DNA of 64,000 nt from Acherontichlamydia pituitae (GTDB lineage Bacteria > Chlamydiota > Chlamydiia > Chlamydiales > Rhabdochlamydiaceae). The notes below the pieces were generated by a model. It searched no databases and had not been told where the DNA came from. It was given only the letters and a program-made list of their open reading frames with translations. The DNA is taken from contig JAHCAX010000001.1 of assembly GCA_019634675.1 (NCBI GenBank), positions 62,001-126,000 of the forward strand. The letters run 5' to 3'. How positions within the stretch are numbered: position 1 is the stretch's first letter; each line of letters starts with the position of its first letter. Below, piece by piece: positions 26,806-35,361 of the stretch. A program made the position numbers and the translations under genes.

Positions 26806-27861
26806 ATGGGAAAAAAGCACGTCAAGTGGATCTTGTACTTTGCAGCTCCTGTATTGCTGCTTTTGCCTTTTAACAGCTGGTATCAAAAAACACAGCAGTT
26901 CCGCTCGACCATTATCCATCCCCAAAAAACAGGGATCACGACTTTGCACCTTGTCGATGATTCCCGCCAAAGGCCGCTTGTGACAGAAGTTTGGTATCCG
27001 GTCGATGCCAACGTCCCAGGCAAGTCCTCCACCGGACTTTGGGTCCGTTGCGACGAGGCTAGAGACGCTCCCCTAAGCACTGCAAAGAACAAGTATCCCC
27101 TTATTGTCATGTCGCATGGATTCGGAGGCGACCGATTTACCATTTCCTGGCTTGCCGAGATCCTGGCTGCCAACGGCTACATCGTCGCGGCCATGGATCA
27201 TTACGGCAACACATGGAACAACAAGATCCCGGAGCTTTATGCAAAGCCTTGGGAGCGGCCGAAGGACATCTCGTTTGTCCTCGATGAACTCCTTGAAAAT
27301 CAGCTCTTTAAAGATAAGATCAACCCTGCAAAAATCGGCTTTGCCGGTTATTCGCTCGGAGGAGCGACGGGAATGTGGATCGCAGGAGCCCAAATGGGCA
27401 ACATCCCGGCTCAAAAAATCGGAGAGTTTTGCGCCGAGGAGCTGCCCGATTTTGTCACTCCCGACGTCCTTGAAAAAGTCGATTTTAACGAAGCCAGGCA
27501 ATCGTTCCACGACAAGCGGATCTCAGCTGTTTTTACGATGGCTCCTGCCCTAGGCTGGCTTTTTGATCCCTCAAGCCTTAAAAACATCCACGTTCCCATC
27601 TGCATTGTCACAACGACCAAAGATCAGGTCGTTCCCATGGAAGCTAATGCGAAAATCTTTGCAAACACGATCCGCAAGGCCTCATTGAAGATCTTAAGCG
27701 GAGAGGGGGATCATTACGTCTTTCTCAACCAGGCATCGCTGGTCGGCAAGAGGCTTTTAGCCCCCCGCTTTTGCGAGGATCCATTGAATGTCGACAGGCT
27801 GAAAATCCATGAAGACGTTGGCAAGACCGCTGTCGAATTTTTCAACCGCCACCTTCAGTAA
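26806..27861 (+). CDS. alpha/beta hydrolase, PAF-acetylhydrolase/dienelactone type
   Basis: 351 residues; ATG follows GGAG. N-terminal hydrophobic segment (WILYFAAPVLLLLPF) is a signal peptide or anchor. YPLIVMSHGFGGD gives the oxyanion-hole HGFGG, FAGYSLGGATG the nucleophile serine (GxSxG), TTTKDQVVP the acid aspartate region, and GEGDHYVF the histidine. The architecture is that of exported carboxylic-ester hydrolases such as PAF acetylhydrolase. Likely acts on lipids or esters in the periplasm or beyond. Monocistronic. Confidence 0.88.
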   Translation: MGKKHVKWILYFAAPVLLLLPFNSWYQKTQQFRSTIIHPQKTGITTLHLVDDSRQRPLVTEVWYPVDANVPGKSSTGLWVRCDEARDAPLSTAKNKYPLIVMSHGFGGDRFTISWLAEILAANGYIVAAMDHYGNTWNNKIPELYAKPWERPKDISFVLDELLENQLFKDKINPAKIGFAGYSLGGATGMWIAGAQMGNIPAQKIGEFCAEELPDFVTPDVLEKVDFNEARQSFHDKRISAVFTMAPALGWLFDPSSLKNIHVPICIVTTTKDQVVPMEANAKIFANTIRKASLKILSGEGDHYVFLNQASLVGKRLLAPRFCEDPLNVDRLKIHEDVGKTAVEFFNRHLQ

Positions 27862-27889
27862 AGCCACCTATTTTTATCGTAGCAGGAAA

Positions 27890-29047
27890 TTAATTCCCCT
27901 TAGACTTTGAAGCTGGGTTGAAATCCCAGATTTTGATTGTGCAATCAAGCGATCCGGAAATGAGCATCCCATCTTTTACTTTTAAGCAACTAACGGTACC
28001 TTGATGACCGTCCAAGCAATGAATCTCTTCACCGCTTTCGAGGTCCCAGATTGTGGTTATCCCGCTAAGGGAGCCGGAAAGAAGCATCCCATCTTTTACC
28101 TCTAGGCAACTGACAGCGCCTTGACTGTTATTCAAGCTATGAACCTCACGCCCACTTTCCAGATCCCAAATTTTGATCTCTCCATTGAACGAACCGGAAA
28201 TAAGCGTCCCATCTTTGACACTTAAGCAAGTAACCACACCTAGATGACCATATAAACTTTGAATCTCTTTGCCAGTTTCAAGGTCCCAGATTTTGATTGT
28301 CTTATCACCGGAACCGGAAATAAGCATATTATCATACGCCTTTAGGCAATGGACACCTTCTAGATGGCCAGCAAGGCTGCAAAGTTCTTGACCACTTTCC
28401 AGATCCCAAATTTTGATTGCCCGATCAATCGAACCAGAAATGAGCTTCCCATCGATCATCTCAAAGCAACGGACAGGCCCGCGATGGCCGCGCAAGGTGC
28501 GGAGTTCTTTCCCGCTTTCAAGGTCCCAAACTTTGATCGTCTGATCAACAGCTCCGGAAATGAGCTTTCCTTCTTTTACCTTTAAGCAACTGATAGAGCT
28601 TTGATGGCCATTCAAACTTGGAAGCTCTTCACCGCTTTCAAGGTCCCAAATTCTGATCACTCCATTATGTAGACCAGAAATGAGCATTCCATCTTTTACT
28701 TCTAAGCAACGGACGGGGCTGCCAAGATCGGATAATGTGCGTGTATGACACATTCCAGCCTTAAAATTATTATCAATGACTTTTAAGTGCTGATACTGAT
28801 CTTTTGGCAGCATATTAGGTATAGTTCTTTGGAAAGAGGAAGGAAAGTGGGACGATAAAAGCGATTGCCATACTGGAAATTTGCCGTTAAAGATGACCTG
28901 AAAAAAGTGCTGGCTTACTAATGAAAGATTAAAAATGCCGGTTAACTTATTGATGTGTTTAGTAAATTCATAAACTACTTCATCGGGAAAATGTTTAACG
29001 ACTGCAACAGCCTCTTGCGGATTATTGTTTATTTGCGGAACTGACAT
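27890..29047 (-). CDS. F-box / WD40 repeat protein A
   Basis: 385 residues; ATG follows GAGG. Residues about 15-65 match an F-box: HFPDEVVYEFTKHI, then LSLVSQHFFQVIF and VWQSLL. Residues about 107-378 carry seven WD40 units of exactly 40 residues, for example LISGSGDKTIKIWDLETGKE, enough to close a seven-bladed propeller. F-box plus WD40 is the layout of SCF ubiquitin-ligase substrate receptors (Fbw7, beta-TrCP), so a role in redirecting host ubiquitination is inferred. No signal peptide; secretion would be by a type III system not in this window. A paralogue lies 80 bases upstream. Confidence 0.92.
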   Translation of the reverse strand: MSVPQINNNPQEAVAVVKHFPDEVVYEFTKHINKLTGIFNLSLVSQHFFQVIFNGKFPVWQSLLSSHFPSSFQRTIPNMLPKDQYQHLKVIDNNFKAGMCHTRTLSDLGSPVRCLEVKDGMLISGLHNGVIRIWDLESGEELPSLNGHQSSISCLKVKEGKLISGAVDQTIKVWDLESGKELRTLRGHRGPVRCFEMIDGKLISGSIDRAIKIWDLESGQELCSLAGHLEGVHCLKAYDNMLISGSGDKTIKIWDLETGKEIQSLYGHLGVVTCLSVKDGTLISGSFNGEIKIWDLESGREVHSLNNSQGAVSCLEVKDGMLLSGSLSGITTIWDLESGEEIHCLDGHQGTVSCLKVKDGMLISGSLDCTIKIWDFNPASKSKGN

Positions 29048-29127
29048 AAAACCTCAATTTTTATTTCAATAAATTTATTACAAGTAAAATCATCTTCAAA
29101 TAACAACAGAATTAGCCTTTCGTATTA

Positions 29128-30291
29128 TTAAGAGTTTGTCTGCGGATTTGGTTTTTTTGGAGTAAAATCCCAGATCCTAGTCGTCTGATCCCATGAACCA
29201 GAAATAAGCAGGCCATCTTTCACTCGAAGGCTGCTAATTCCGTCTTCATGCCCGGCCAAACTACTGAGTTCTTTACCGCTTTCAATATCCCAAATTTTGA
29301 TCGTATTATCATCGGAACCGGAAATGACCATCCCATCTTTTATCTCTAGGCAATTGACAGAGAGGTCATGGCCAACTAAGGGCCGAAGTAATTGACCGCT
29401 TTCTAAATCGATAATCTTAATCGTTCCATCATATGAAGCAGAAATAAGCATTCGATCTTTTATTTTTAAGCAGCTGACAGAGGATTGTCCTACATCCAAG
29501 CTGCGGACCTCTTTTTTATTTGTTAGATCCCAGATTTTGATTTCCCCATCATCAGAACCTGAGATGAGCATTCCATCTTGCACCACTAAGCAATTGACCA
29601 TGTCTTGATGACCTGCCAAAGCGTGGAGCTCTTTACTGTTTTTATAATCCCAAACCTTGATCATCCCATCTCGTGAACCAGAAATGAGCAGTTCGTCTTT
29701 TACCTCTAAGCAACTGACAGCGCTTTGATGACCTATCAGGACAGATACTTCTTCACTGGTTCTAAGATCAAAGATTTTAATAGTCCGATCGCATGATCCA
29801 GTAAAGAGCATCCCATCTTCTACCATTAGGCAATTGACGCCTTCTTGAGAGGTATCTAAGCTCCGCATTGGCTTTGTGCCATTAAGGTCGAGAATTTGGA
29901 TCGGCCCATGGCCTAAACCATAGATGGCCATTCCATCGTGCACTTCTAGGCAATTGACCATACTTCCCAAGTCAAATGACAGGCATGGCGGGCATATTTC
30001 CGTCCTAAAATTATCATCTACCGCTTTTAATTGTTGATAATGATCTTTTTGCTGTGAATGAGAAAGAGTCGTTTGAAAAGAGGTGGGAAAGTGAAACGAT
30101 AAAAGCGTTTGCCATACAGGAATTGCGCTATTAAAAATAACCTGAAAGAAATGTCGGCTTACTAATGACAAATTATAAATACTGCTCAACGTACTGATAT
30201 GCTTAGTAAACTCATAGACCACTTCATCAGGAATATGTTTAATAATCGGAACAATGTTTTTCGGAACATTATTTATTTGTAAGACTGACAT
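29128..30291 (-). CDS. F-box / WD40 repeat protein B
   Basis: 387 residues, paralogue of the preceding entry. F-box-like HIPDEVVYEFTKHI, LSLVSRHFFQVIF, VWQTLL at residues about 19-70, then seven 40-residue WD units; the first two are degenerate (ILDL, IFDL in place of IWDL) while the others are canonical (LISGSDDGEIKIWDL). The gene arose by tandem duplication: F-box regions are nearly the same, while propeller surfaces have diverged, which suggests different targets for the same ligase link. Confidence 0.92.
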   Translation of the reverse strand: MSVLQINNVPKNIVPIIKHIPDEVVYEFTKHISTLSSIYNLSLVSRHFFQVIFNSAIPVWQTLLSFHFPTSFQTTLSHSQQKDHYQQLKAVDDNFRTEICPPCLSFDLGSMVNCLEVHDGMAIYGLGHGPIQILDLNGTKPMRSLDTSQEGVNCLMVEDGMLFTGSCDRTIKIFDLRTSEEVSVLIGHQSAVSCLEVKDELLISGSRDGMIKVWDYKNSKELHALAGHQDMVNCLVVQDGMLISGSDDGEIKIWDLTNKKEVRSLDVGQSSVSCLKIKDRMLISASYDGTIKIIDLESGQLLRPLVGHDLSVNCLEIKDGMVISGSDDNTIKIWDIESGKELSSLAGHEDGISSLRVKDGLLISGSWDQTTRIWDFTPKKPNPQTNS

Positions 30292-30655
30292 ATAACACCA
30301 CGCCCTATCTTTTTAATATTATTTTTTAACTAATGGAACGATCATTTTATAAAAAATTAAAATATAGATCAAGTTAAATTTTTATATTTAACTCAGATTT
30401 AATGTAATATAACAAATACATGAAAATGAATAATTTGCGATCTGATTATGAAATAAACTGCGTTAAATAAATTCAAGGAATAAAAGGGTTCGTCCGGCTG
30501 TGCGCTTCATTTCCCCTTATAATGTGGACCCATCGCAGGAACGAAGAAGAGGACGGCAAGATTTTCACTAACACACTAATTATTAAATACTTATGAAAAA
30601 CTAACTAGAAAAAACACCCCTTTCCATCTGGAAGATCTGCTGAGAATACCTGAAG
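30292..30655. other. 364-base intergenic region
   Basis: Upstream of the WD40 gene and downstream of pgeF, both on the minus strand. The first 170 bases are extremely AT-rich and should hold the WD40 promoter. The part from about 30480 to 30570 is richer in GC (GGTTCGTCCGGCTGTGCGC) but has no open frame or hairpin that I can support. No terminator seen for pgeF. Confidence 0.4.
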
Positions 30656-31432
30656 TTAAGAGGAGCAGGTTTGGCTAGTAGATCTTAAGGCTGCAATTGT
30701 TGCATTTCTGCCCGTCGGCTTGTCCCTCCTATAAGAGAAGAAGTCCTCAGATGCCGTATACGTACAAATAGAAGCGATCTCGATGCGCTTGGGATCAACG
30801 CCGCATTCTTCAAGCTGCATCCTTGCTATTGCCCATAGGTCGAAATAGGTGGGAGATATCTGAAACTTCCAGAAATGCTCCGGCAGCTCCTCGCGGTAGT
30901 TTTTGAACTCGGAGCGGGAAGGGCCCAAGCTTGGAGAAATGCAGACCAGCAAATCTTCTGCGGAAGAGCCAAACGCCTCCTTCATCTGAAGGACCGTCTT
31001 TTCGTAGATGTTCTTAACGTTCCCCCTCCAACCAGAATGGACGTTGGCAATCGCTTTATTCTTCGGATCGTAGAAGATGGCTGCTTGGCAATCTGCGTGC
31101 TTGATCATCAAGCCTAAACCGGGCACTTGCGTCATTAGGCCGTCCGCTTCGCCAACGTCGGGGAAATTTTTTGCGGGGATGTGGACAACTCGATCGGAGT
31201 GGACCTGATAGGAAGAGACAACGTCGACAATGCCGAGAGCTTCCAGAGCCCTCTTCCGGTTTTCCTGAATGTTCTCCCACTGGTCTCCAGTATTGCCGCC
31301 GATATTTAAAGAAGAACAATGGCCGTCGCTAATTCCTCCATGGCGTAAAATGACTCCATGGACAACTTCTGGAATATCGGCTAGAAGCTCGAATTCGAGC
31401 CACTCAACCCCATTTTTCGTTTTTCTCCGCAT
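30656..31432 (-). CDS. pgeF: purine nucleoside phosphorylase-like protein, PgeF/YfiH (LACC1) family
   Basis: 258 residues. ATG has GGGAG nine bases upstream. Family blocks: RHGGISDGHCSSLNIGG, YQVHSDRVVHI (zinc His), IKHADCQAAIFYDP (zinc Cys), ANVHSGWRGNVKNI (zinc His), ISPSLGP, and FFSYRRDKPTGRNATIAAL at the end. Members act as purine nucleoside phosphorylases/adenosine deaminases and in E. coli edit peptidoglycan precursors. The catalytic zinc site is complete. Old annotations call it multicopper laccase. Confidence 0.93.
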   Translation of the reverse strand: MRRKTKNGVEWLEFELLADIPEVVHGVILRHGGISDGHCSSLNIGGNTGDQWENIQENRKRALEALGIVDVVSSYQVHSDRVVHIPAKNFPDVGEADGLMTQVPGLGLMIKHADCQAAIFYDPKNKAIANVHSGWRGNVKNIYEKTVLQMKEAFGSSAEDLLVCISPSLGPSRSEFKNYREELPEHFWKFQISPTYFDLWAIARMQLEECGVDPKRIEIASICTYTASEDFFSYRRDKPTGRNATIAALRSTSQTCSS

Positions 31433-31484
31433 CGATCAACTCTCCCTAGAACGAAAATTCTTATCCCGTTAAAGTGTTCATCAT

Positions 31485-32387
31485 ATGGAAACTTTTTTTA
31501 CACATGCCACTCTTTGGAAAAACCCTCTGGCAACACTGACGTTTTTTGCTTTTGGCATGAGCTTTGTCAGCCTTTGGTTCCGCAAGACTGCATGGCTGTG
31601 GGGCTCATTTCTTGCCATCTCGACGATCTTGGCTTTTCAAGCGGGCATCGTCACAGCTGTAGGCCTGATCCCAATCCTTATTGTCATGATTTCCCATTTC
31701 TTGATGAAAAAGGAGATCAAGCGCTGGAGCCGCCTTTTCCTCTTTGCGCTCGTGAGCATACTGTCTTTAGGTTTAGCCTTCCATCTCTTTCCAGGATTTC
31801 GCAATTGGCAGGTGGCCTCCAATCTTGCGATCAGCCCCCATGCCTATCCATATAACTTATGGTTTAACTTTGATAAACCTTTTATCGGTATTTTTGCCCT
31901 TGCATGGACAATTCCTCTGATCCAGTCCAGGGCCCAATTCCAAAGGGTAATGCGAATCACTATCCCTCTTTCTATTTTGGGGATTGCCCTGATGATGCTG
32001 ATCTCCCTTAAGACAGGGATGGTGAAATGGGACCCTAAGGTCCCGACGATTCTTTTTGTCTGGCTGATCGACAATTTGATCTTTGTCGCCATTCCGGAAG
32101 AAGCATTTTTCCGAGGTTTTTTTCAAAAAGAGGTGAAACAATGGCTCGGGCAAGGGAGATTGGCAAGCTTCGGGGCCGTTTTAGGAACCTCTTTATTCTT
32201 TACCCTTCTCCATGTCAAATGGGTTCCGAGCATCCCTTTCTTATGCCTGGTGTTCGTTGCTGGATTGATTTACGGAACGATCTATGAGATCACGAAGTCG
32301 ATCGAGAGCAGCATTTTTTGCCACTTCGCCTTGAATGTTGTCCATTTCCTGCTGTTCACGTATCCAGCCTTAAAGGACTCTATTTGA
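31485..32387 (+). CDS. CPBP-family intramembrane protease (Abi/Rce1-like)
   Basis: 300 residues with about eight membrane segments. IPEEAFFRGFFQKE (EExxxR), TLLHVKW and CHFALNVVH give the paired-glutamate and histidine motifs of the CPBP/Rce1 intramembrane protease family. In bacteria these serve in bacteriocin immunity or membrane protein processing; the substrate here is unknown. Ends at a bidirectional terminator. Confidence 0.9.
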   Translation: METFFTHATLWKNPLATLTFFAFGMSFVSLWFRKTAWLWGSFLAISTILAFQAGIVTAVGLIPILIVMISHFLMKKEIKRWSRLFLFALVSILSLGLAFHLFPGFRNWQVASNLAISPHAYPYNLWFNFDKPFIGIFALAWTIPLIQSRAQFQRVMRITIPLSILGIALMMLISLKTGMVKWDPKVPTILFVWLIDNLIFVAIPEEAFFRGFFQKEVKQWLGQGRLASFGAVLGTSLFFTLLHVKWVPSIPFLCLVFVAGLIYGTIYEITKSIESSIFCHFALNVVHFLLFTYPALKDSI

Positions 32388-32390
32388 TCG

Positions 32391-32424
32391 AGCTGCCGCC
32401 CTTAAAAAATTAAGGGCGGCTGCT
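32391..32424. terminator. bidirectional terminator
   Basis: GCCGCCCTTA (32395-32404) pairs perfectly with TAAGGGCGGC (32411-32420), loop AAAAAT, with three more outer pairs after one mismatch. Placed between convergent genes ending at 32387 and 32447. Confidence 0.8.
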
Positions 32425-32446
32425 ATAAGTCTGTTAATTAAGAAAC

Positions 32447-32860
32447 TTATTTCGCTTGGTGGGACTCTTGAGCGGTTGCTTGAGGTGCAGAGTGGGAATG
32501 TTCAGCGGATGCGATAGAAGCTTTCTCATTTTTTTCAGCTGTTGCAATGGCATTTGCGTTGAGAATTTTTGCCACGGCCTCGTCAGCTGCATTCGCAACA
32601 GATGCGTTTTTTGCAGCTGCAATCGCTAATTTGCGTTGCTCAACGGTCAGCTTCTCGGTGAACGCTTTACGGTTCGCATCGCTCAGCTTGGAAGCAAAAG
32701 CAAGCTCTTCAGCGGTCAACTTGGTCGCGGTAGCTTCGTAAGCTTTCTGCGGTGTTGAAGAAGTGACGACTTGAGGTTTTTGGACTGTATTTTCTGCATG
32801 TGCAGATACTCCACCTGCTAACCCGCAGAGGGCCAACATCATGGTCATTTGTTTTTTCAT
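32447..32860 (-). CDS. small exported protein, paralogue of 34437-34877
   Basis: 137 residues. ATG behind AGGAG. Signal peptide MKKQMTMMLALCGLAGGVSA, cleaved near SAHA. The mature domain LTAEELAFASKLSDANRKAF and LTVEQRKLAI aligns with LTPDQMTFAGQFTDMNLRAAF and LTSDQRQQVM of the exported protein at 34437. The C-terminus is rich in His and Ala (EHSHSAPQATAQESHQAK), which could bind metal. No cysteine in the mature part. It is 1.6 kb from the MNIO operon. Function unknown. Confidence 0.8.
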   Translation of the reverse strand: MKKQMTMMLALCGLAGGVSAHAENTVQKPQVVTSSTPQKAYEATATKLTAEELAFASKLSDANRKAFTEKLTVEQRKLAIAAAKNASVANAADEAVAKILNANAIATAEKNEKASIASAEHSHSAPQATAQESHQAK

Positions 32861-33164
32861 ATCATTGTTTCTCCTAAATTCTAAGCGAGTTGTTCACTTA
32901 GTCCGGAACGAATGTAATTTTCCCTCCTCATTTTTGTCCAGGACGGACTTAGAGACTTACATTCTATTAACCTAACCTGTCACTAACTTGGCTGAGAAGT
33001 TAAGCGAAGAGTACAAGATACTAGCTTTACCATGAACCGCAGGTCTTTGAACCTGCAGAAGAAGTAAAGGGCTGCTATTATGGAAAAAGAACAAGAACGC
33101 TCCAATTGCAAAAAAATCAAATCCTAATTAATATGTTTTCATCGTTTTTTATAAAAATAATTTT
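32861..33164. other. 304-base divergent intergenic region
   Basis: Between the divergent genes at 32860 and 33165, so it carries both promoters. Contains a short perfect 6-base stem GCAGGT/ACCTGC at 33039-33056. No open frame supported. The last 80 bases before the acetyltransferase gene are AT-rich, like those before other accessory genes here. Confidence 0.4.
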
Positions 33165-34313
33165 ATGAATGCTATTGTGCCATCACTCTTTTCTTCTACC
33201 CCTATTGTGTCGCATCCTCAGCAGAAAGATGCACCTTATATTACTAAAACTATTGCAAAATTTGGAGTTAGTGAAGATGACCTGCCTGAATGTATGGTTT
33301 ATAAAGACCTCAACAAGGTTATCAATCGACTGATACAAAATGAAGGCAAGATGGTGGTCAAGAAAGGAAAGGATGATTGCAGTAAAAAATCAATTGTTCA
33401 CCTCATTACTCTTGTAGAGCAAAAAGAAAATATACTTGGAGTGGCTCTGTTTGAGTGTTCCATTAAGAAAAAAAAATTAAAAGAAACGCGCAAAAGTACT
33501 TTGTGGCAGCTAGTGATCGATCCTTCTCATCAAAGAAAAGGATATGGTTCAATAATGTTAGCTCATATCATTAATTTTTTATGCATGAAACGCATTTCAA
33601 AACTCAAGTTAAACTCAACAACTGCCGGCCTTAAGCTCTATTTTAGGGCCGGTATGTTGCCGATCGATCAATTTAAAGAAATTAAAAATAAAAAAGGTGC
33701 TGAATTATTGGAGTTTTGGAAAAAATGGCATCCAATTCCATTGAAAGAAAAAGCATCCAACTTTAAATTCCTTTTTGATCACGAAAATTTAATCAAGGAA
33801 GGCATTCCGCCTCCGCAGTATTTGTTTCTTTCTTTAAAGGATCCTCTGTCAGTTATCACATGTTGTTTTATGGAAGCGGTCTCGAAAAACAAGGATTATA
33901 GAGAATTGCTTCAACTTTCCGGTATTGAAACTATATCGCCACAATTTAGCTCTTTATCGGACAAGGCAAACAATCTTTCTATTAGTTCCTCAACCTTAAA
34001 GCTCGACGTTGCTCAAAAAAGCTCCGGAGGAACTTTTTCGATGGATAATCCGAGCGTTGCTGTGATTAACCTAGAAAGCCGGAACTGCAAAAGCCTTCAG
34101 GAAACGCTTCCAGAACAAAAAAACAAAAAAAGAACTTTTTCTGCAGACGAAGATGCAAATTCTAATGCATTAGAAAAAAAGACAAAAATAAATTCAAATT
34201 ATCCAAATATCTCTGAGTCTTCAAGCCTATCTTACAAAACAGAAGAACAATCAATCACAAGTCCTGTTACGGAAAAAGAGATCGATGACTTTGTAGCTTC
34301 TTTTTTCAGCTGA
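33165..34313 (+). CDS. GNAT acetyltransferase-domain protein
   Basis: 382 residues. Residues about 75-190 form a GNAT domain: LGVALFECSIK, WQLVIDPSHQRKGYGSIMLA (acetyl-CoA motif QRKGYG), and IISKLKLNSTTAGLKLYFRAGM-like strand. The following 200 residues are low in motif content, rich in Ser, Lys and Glu, with KKRTF and KKTKI basic clusters near 310-330. No signal peptide. Base composition is AT-richer than its neighbours and the basic C-terminal tail could target nucleic acid or the host nucleus. Candidate effector; substrate unknown. Confidence 0.8.
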   Translation: MNAIVPSLFSSTPIVSHPQQKDAPYITKTIAKFGVSEDDLPECMVYKDLNKVINRLIQNEGKMVVKKGKDDCSKKSIVHLITLVEQKENILGVALFECSIKKKKLKETRKSTLWQLVIDPSHQRKGYGSIMLAHIINFLCMKRISKLKLNSTTAGLKLYFRAGMLPIDQFKEIKNKKGAELLEFWKKWHPIPLKEKASNFKFLFDHENLIKEGIPPPQYLFLSLKDPLSVITCCFMEAVSKNKDYRELLQLSGIETISPQFSSLSDKANNLSISSSTLKLDVAQKSSGGTFSMDNPSVAVINLESRNCKSLQETLPEQKNKKRTFSADEDANSNALEKKTKINSNYPNISESSSLSYKTEEQSITSPVTEKEIDDFVASFFS

Positions 34314-34436
34314 CTTTTTGAGGCATACACCCAAACAAAATCATTTTTTAGGATAAGTTTGAGAAGCGGCGCTTTATCACAAGTCGGAAACACAGCGCTA
34401 AGCGTCCGCGTTTCCAACACTAGCAAAGGCCACAGT

Positions 34437-34877
34437 TTACTTCACAGGACAGCCGCCGCCTTGACGCCGAGGAGTTGTTGTTGCTGGAGAAGCGCCTGGA
34501 ACGAGCATGTTGTTTGCTTGCATGAAGTTTTTCATAGCCTGGTCAGCAGTCAGCAAATTTCCATTGGAATCTGGCTGATAGGTCATTGCCATCACTTGCT
34601 GCCTCTGGTCTGAGGTGAGCTGTGAGCAGAATGCAGCCCTTAGGTTCATATCGGTAAATTGTCCTGCAAACGTCATCTGGTCTGGGGTCAATTTCGTACA
34701 GTCTGGCGGCGTCTGGGGAGAATTAGGCTGGATCATCTGCGTCTGAGGGGATTGCGAAGGAGGTTGCGCCGCTGGCTGATTTGTTTGCGCTTGCGACGTT
34801 GTTTTCGGAGCTGCATATGCAGAACCGCATAGAGAGGCAACAATAGCTGCTGCCAGATAAAAAGTTTTCTTGTTCAT
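34437..34877 (-). CDS. exported protein in MNIO operon
   Basis: 146 residues; ATG behind GGAGA. Signal peptide MNKKTFYLAAAIVASLCGSAYA. A Pro/Gln-rich linker (QPPSQSPQTQMIQPN) is followed by CTKLTPDQMTFAGQFTDMN and AAFCSQLTSDQRQQ, and the chain ends RRQGGGCPVK. Three cysteines lie in the mature part, unlike the paralogue at 32447. Last gene of the DUF692 operon, 33 bases after the DoxX gene. It may be a second substrate, a carrier or a partner of the modified peptide. Function unknown. Confidence 0.8.
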   Translation of the reverse strand: MNKKTFYLAAAIVASLCGSAYAAPKTTSQAQTNQPAAQPPSQSPQTQMIQPNSPQTPPDCTKLTPDQMTFAGQFTDMNLRAAFCSQLTSDQRQQVMAMTYQPDSNGNLLTADQAMKNFMQANNMLVPGASPATTTPRRQGGGCPVK

Positions 34878-34910
34878 GCTCTAATCTCCAAATAATTAAA
34901 AAAACAAAAT

Positions 34911-35351
34911 TTAATTGGCTAGCCACCGTTTCTTAATCAACGTGTCAATGCTAATACCCCCCGGTCCGAAAACGAACAGGCAAAGGAGCATTAAAAAGTA
35001 GTAGAGGGGAATCTCAAACCCATTAGCGGAAGCTGCAAAGCCGTTAGCCCAGTGCACTGTTGAAATGGCGACAAACATTAAGAACATCAGCGGTATCGAA
35101 ATGATGCGGGTGAGGAATCCGAAAAAAAGGAAAACGACCCCTGTCAGCTCGACAGTTGTCGATAACACAGCGCTAAAATAAGGGAATGGAATGCTCAGGC
35201 TTGCAAACCATTGCACCACAGAATCAAAGTTTTTGAGCTTCTGTAGGGCAGGCATCAAAAATCCATACGCCAAAATGAGGCGTAAGCATAGCAAAGGCAG
35301 CCAACGCAGCGATTCCAATACCTGGATACTCTTTTTGCAAAAGGTCTTCAT
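34911..35351 (-). CDS. DoxX-family membrane protein
   Basis: 146 residues with four membrane helices. LRLILAYGFLMPALQKLKNFD and VVFLFFGFLTRIISIPLMF are DoxX signatures. DoxX-family proteins recur in DUF692 RiPP operons (BufD/HvfD), where they are thought to help maturation or redox steps in the membrane. It lies 10 bases after the DUF2063 gene, so it belongs to the operon. Confidence 0.9.
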   Translation of the reverse strand: MKTFCKKSIQVLESLRWLPLLCLRLILAYGFLMPALQKLKNFDSVVQWFASLSIPFPYFSAVLSTTVELTGVVFLFFGFLTRIISIPLMFLMFVAISTVHWANGFAASANGFEIPLYYFLMLLCLFVFGPGGISIDTLIKKRWLAN

Positions 35352-35361
35352 AAGGACTCCA

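Noticed and set aside
27890..30291. Possible CRISPR or DNA tandem repeat
   Set aside because: The regular repetition is the 120-base coding unit of WD40 blades, diverged at DNA level, not direct repeats with spacers. The same holds for the 69-base LRR units at 10030-12110.
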